Origin: Apricaphanius iberus
Taxonomy: Eukaryota > Chordata > Actinopteri > Cyprinodontiformes > Aphaniidae
Assembly (NCBI GenBank): GCA_028564705.1
Contig: JAPXFQ010001780.1
Location: 62,001-126,000 of the forward strand
Reading direction: 5' to 3'
Length of the DNA: 64,000 nucleotides
Part shown: positions 61,541 to 64,000 of the stretch, one piece after another
Layout of the letters: each line of letters begins with the position of its first letter
Numbering within the stretch: the first letter of the stretch is position 1
Notes under the pieces: model-generated
Database searches by the model: none
What the model saw: the letters and a program-made list of their open reading frames with translations, nothing else
What the model was told of the DNA's origin: nothing
Translations under genes and position numbers: made by a program

Positions 61541-61683
61541 AACCATCTCTTCCATCAATCATAACGAGAAATGTGAGATCACTAGCTGACAAGATGGATG
61601 AACGTCAAGCCCTGACAAGGACTCAGCCTGAGTATCGGCAATGCAGTATTATGTTCTTCACTGAGACGTGGCTACAGGATCAT
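61541..61683 (+). pseudogene. LINE endonuclease domain, first part (outer element)
   Basis: The frame gives FKPSLPSIITRNVRSLADKM, DERQALTRTQPEYRQCSIMF and FTETWLQDHI. This is the start of the apurinic-type endonuclease of Rex1/L2-like LINEs ('...LANVRSLxNKxDEL...FTETWL'); the Glu of the TETW motif is present. The frame is then cut by the insertion that begins at about 61684 and resumes at 63842. No first open reading frame was seen upstream. Confidence 0.85.
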
Positions 61684-62278
61684 ATTTCAATTCAATTCAG
61701 TTTATTTATATAGCGCCATTTCACAACAGATGTCATCTCAAGGCACTTTACAAAAAGAGTTATTACAATACAATGTTTAGTGTAGAAATTACAGAACCAC
61801 AGAAGATTGCGTCGTGGAATTCTCAGCAATCCCTCATACTGAGCAAGCATGCAGCGACAGTGGGAAGGAAAAACTCCCTTTTAACAGGAAGAAACCTCCG
61901 GCAGAACCAGGCTCAGCACAAGCGGTTATCTGCCGCGACCGTCTGTGGCTTGGAGAATACATAACAGAGACACAGAAAGAGCAATAGAACTGATGCACAA
62001 GTTTGTTGCAGGACGTGGAGAATTTTCCGTCACTGCAATGCCATCTTAGTCAGGGTCGTCAAGCAGGGCTAATCCGGAGCACCTACTATAATAGAAAACA
62101 GGTTAGTGCTTGAATTGACAGCACATCATGCAGTTGGGGAGAAGTAGGAGAGAAAGTAGGAACAGACCCTAATAATGTCCTCCAACAGCCTAGCCTAAAG
62201 CAGCATAGCTACTAACATTAACCTGTCTCCTAGCTACTAGGAGACCTGGCTACCAACACTCTGTCTGAGTCCTCCTGA

Positions 62279-62646
62279 CCCGTGGACGGTGTAGGGCCGG
62301 TAACGGCCCCCGTCATGCCGGGGTCTTCTCGGAGTCGGGTTGTTTGAGAATGCAGCCCAAAGTGGGTGGTAAACTCCATCTAAGGCTAAATACCGGCACG
62401 AGACCGATAGTCGACAACTATCTTAAGGAAAAATAGACAGAACTGAGAGGACAGAGTTGAAGAGGGCGAGAAACGTTTAAGAGATAAACGGGTGGGGTCC
62501 GCACAGTCTGCCCGGGGGATTCAACCCGGCAGGTAATGGGCGGCCGCACTGTGCGGGAGGATCCCCTTGAGGGACCTCTCTCCGGCGCTGGCTGGCCCCT
62601 GTGGGGCACATTTCTTCCGCGGCGGTAAGCCGCGACCGGCTCCGGA
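62279..62646 (+). pseudogene. 28S rRNA fragment (D1/D2 region) inside the LINE
   Basis: About 370 bp matches the 5' part of vertebrate 28S rRNA in sense orientation. It starts CGTGGACGGTGTAGGGCCGG and runs through GTCGGGTTGTTTGAGAATGC, AACTCCATCTAAGGCTAAAT, ACCGGCACGAGACCGATAGT, AACGGGTGGGGTCCGCACAG and GGATTCAACCCGGCAGG to CGCGGCGGTAAGCCGCGACC and GGCTCCGG. Part of the variable D2 expansion is shortened and scattered changes are present, so it is not a functional gene. It lies antisense to the surrounding LINE. A 21-bp perfect direct repeat (62209-62229 and 62730-62750) flanks the region. Confidence 0.93.
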
Positions 62647-62798
62647 TCTTTACCTGGCTTACATTAATCTATCTCTACCTAGCTACTCTACCTCTTCCTA
62701 TCTCTTCCTAACTTTTGACACCTGCCTGACTACTAACATTAACCTGTCTCTTCCTATCTACCTGTCTGACCTGACTCTAACTACCTATAAACATATCT

Positions 62799-63066
62799 CT
62801 AACTGTAAGCTTTGTCAAAGAGGAAAGTTTTTAGCCTAGTTTTAAAGATAGACAAATTGTCTGCTTCACGAACCAACCCTGGGAGCCGGTTCCATAGGAG
62901 GGGAGCCTGATAGCTGAAAGATCTGCCACCCATTCTACTTTTAGAAATCCTAGGAACTACCAGTAAACCTGCAGTCTGAGAGCGAAGGTCTCTGTTAGGA
63001 ACATATGGAACAATCAGGTCTCTTATGTATGATGGAGCTAGATTATTAAGTGGACTTTGCACGACT
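62799..63066 (-). pseudogene. C-terminal end of LINE reverse-transcriptase protein
   Basis: The frame reads NNLAPSYIRDLIVPYVPNRD, LRSQTAGLLVVPRISKSRMG, GRSFSYQAPLLWNRLPGLVR and EADNLSIFKTRLKTFLFDKA followed by YS and a stop. This is the common C terminus of fish L2/CR1-like LINE proteins ('LAPSYLxDLL..Y.P.R.LRS...LLxVPR...LWNxLP...F.xxLKTxLF..AY'). The open frame extends to 63239, but upstream of about 63066 it no longer resembles the family, which marks the inversion junction. Confidence 0.88.
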
Positions 63067-63331
63067 TTGGAGACGTATCGCGTTGGTAAGACGTATCGCG
63101 TCATTTCCTGTTTTATGACTAACTCGTTTGTAGCAAGTCGGTGTTTCTCTCTCTCTTGAACTGATCTAACTTTCTCTGTCAATAAGTTTTTTCTGAGTTG
63201 CTTAACACACAAACACATTAAAACGTTAAGTTTCTTCACGGTTTAGGACTCTTTAAGCGTTTTACTGGGTTAATTACTTTGTTTTTAGGTAAGGTAAGGT
63301 ACCGCTTGGTTAGCTTAGCTTTACGGCTAGC

Positions 63332-63841
63332 ATGGCTTCGGCAGCTTTCTCTCTTGTCCCTCCATCTCTCTCTACACCTCCTCCTCTTTCCTGCTCTCTC
63401 TGTCAGATGTTTAGTTACTCCTCCGCCTCATTTAGTGAAGTTGGTAGGTGTAATAAGTGCAGCATTTTTGTAGCTTTGGAGGCGAGGGTTTCTGAGCTAG
63501 AGGCCCGGCTCCGCGCTGTAGAACAGCCAGGCCCAGCAGTAGCTAGCGCGGAGTCAACTAGGACAGGACCTAGCCGTCCTCCAACAGCTCCCGTGCAGCC
63601 GGGACCTCAGGCGAGCTGGGTGACTGTTCGTAGGAAGATTAGCGCCAGACCCCAGTCCGCGGCCAACCTCCAGCCCCTTTCTCTGAACAATAGGTTCGCC
63701 CCGCTCAGCGACGCACCCGCCGAGCAGGAGAGGCCGATTCTTGTAATTGGCAGCTCCATAGTTAGGAATGTGGCTCCAGAGACACGAAAGACCACCGTCA
63801 AATGCCTTCCAGGGGCCAGGGCTGCGGACATTAGACATTAA
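63332..63841 (+). pseudogene. LINE ORF1 protein, truncated in its esterase-like domain
   Basis: The frame of 169 codons starts MASAAFSLVPPSLS. It has a zinc-knuckle-like CSLCQ...GRCNKC motif (about residues 20-42), a short coiled coil (ALEARVSELEARLRAVEQ, about 48-65), a basic proline-rich linker, and then ERPILVIGSSIVRNVAPETR with CLPGARAADIRH, the start of an SGNH-hydrolase/esterase-like domain with the GSS nucleophile motif. Such esterase-containing ORF1 proteins are known in CR1/L2-type LINEs. The frame breaks at the junction to the outer LINE, losing the rest of the esterase domain. It is one of the least decayed coding pieces in the window. Confidence 0.85.
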
Positions 63842-64000
63842 AAAATATCCCAGACTCTGCCAGGCTCTCTGCCAGGCTTTCTGATTGTGCGAGCAGACAG
63901 AGATCTAAAGAAGAGCGGGAAAAGAAAAGGAGGTGTAGTAGCAGTGCTTGCTGATAACAGATGGTGTTATACAGGACATGTTACTGTAAAGTGTCGTCTC
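63842..64000 (+). pseudogene. LINE endonuclease domain, continuation of the outer element
   Basis: Following the inserted LINE, the frame continues as ISQTLPGSLPGFLIVRADRD, LKKSGKRKGGVVAVLADNRW and CYTGHVTVKCRL to the window edge. This is the next part of the endonuclease begun at 61541 ('...SLPGFxxxRADRD...GKxKGGGxAxFxNxRWC..GHVTVKE'). Apart from the insertion and a duplicated TCTGCCAGGCT in the loop, it is open, so the outer LINE may be well preserved beyond the window. Confidence 0.85.

Larger units (their letters stand above)
61684..63841 (-). mobile_element. Second LINE inserted into the outer LINE, with inverted 5' part
   Basis: On the minus strand this insert ends at 61684 in the same 3' terminus as the copies at 8943 and 11541 (GCGCTATATAAATAAACTGAATTG tail region, 61688-61715). 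Going to higher coordinates it has a 3' untranslated region of about 1.1 kb that contains a 28S rRNA fragment, then the last about 89 codons of a reverse-transcriptase protein (63066-62799). At about 63066 the orientation flips: 63067-63331 looks like the LINE's 5' untranslated region on the plus strand and 63332-63841 is its ORF1. The outer LINE resumes directly at about 63842. Only a short ATAT could be a target duplication. Confidence 0.75.

Noticed and set aside
62799..63239. Treating the whole 146-codon minus-strand frame as one reverse-transcriptase end
   Set aside because: Only the part below about 63066 resembles the family; the rest reads through the inversion junction into a 5' untranslated region on the other strand.
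1..64000. CRISPR arrays, bacterial operons, phage or insertion sequences
   Set aside because: No regularly spaced repeats with unique spacers and no prokaryotic gene organisation; the repeat families are vertebrate.
1..64000. Endogenous retrovirus or LTR retrotransposon
   Set aside because: No long terminal repeat pair, primer-binding site or gag/pol-type frame was recognised; all retroelements seen are of the non-LTR or SINE type.

Overview
The window looks like a piece of a ray-finned (teleost) fish chromosome. It is AT-rich, has no bacterial-style gene packing, and is crowded with repeat families typical of teleosts: Tc1/mariner relics, hAT and TTAA-type MITEs, tRNA-derived SINEs, and LINEs of the Rex3/RTE, Rex1/L2 and L1 types. 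I recognise only one host-gene piece with confidence: a 136-bp coding exon on the minus strand (31310-31445) with a twin CX9C (CHCH) motif, best matched to the MICOS subunit CHCHD6/MIC25. Much of the window is therefore probably intron or flank of that gene, although its other exons were not found.

Layout. 1-8.9 kb: mostly unique AT-rich DNA with a Rex3/RTE scrap, a 642-bp MITE, a long-inverted-repeat element holding a broken THAP start, and a CCAT microsatellite. 8.9-15.6 kb: a nest of insertions: a LINE 3' end split by a MITE and then partly duplicated in tandem (168-bp unit), a 1.7-kb hAT-like element with a perfect 8-bp target duplication, a Tc1 scrap, a TTAA-flanked MITE and a MITE with a 9-bp target duplication. 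17.8-19.4 kb: a nearly complete Tc1 element with 285-bp terminal repeats and a transposase broken by two stops and a 2-nt insertion. 22-24 kb: three more Tc1 relics. 31.3 kb: the chchd6-like exon. 32.1-33.0 kb: a ZBED-type hAT relic. 37.0-41.3 kb: a Tc1 relic, then a 3.7-kb 5'-truncated L1 with an 18-bp target duplication, a poly(A) tail and a very G-rich 3' untranslated region of about 3.4 kb. 42.2-44.7 kb: LINE, Tc1 and LINE relics. 47.4 and 52.9 kb: two hAT MITEs. 54.8-60.4 kb: three copies of one SINE family. 61.5-64.0 kb: an endonuclease-bearing LINE interrupted by a second LINE whose 5' part is inverted and whose 3' untranslated region carries an antisense 28S rRNA fragment.

No intact transposase or reverse transcriptase was found, so the elements here look immobile. 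Many can be ordered in time by nesting. No defence system, CRISPR array, operon or provirus was seen, and no convincing new gene system. The most unusual items are the LINE/28S rRNA chimera, two retroelement copies with inverted 5' parts lying close together, the G-rich L1 tail, and two retro-insertions flanked by unusually long direct repeats (about 50 and 80 bp). Family names rest on remembered signatures, not on a database search.
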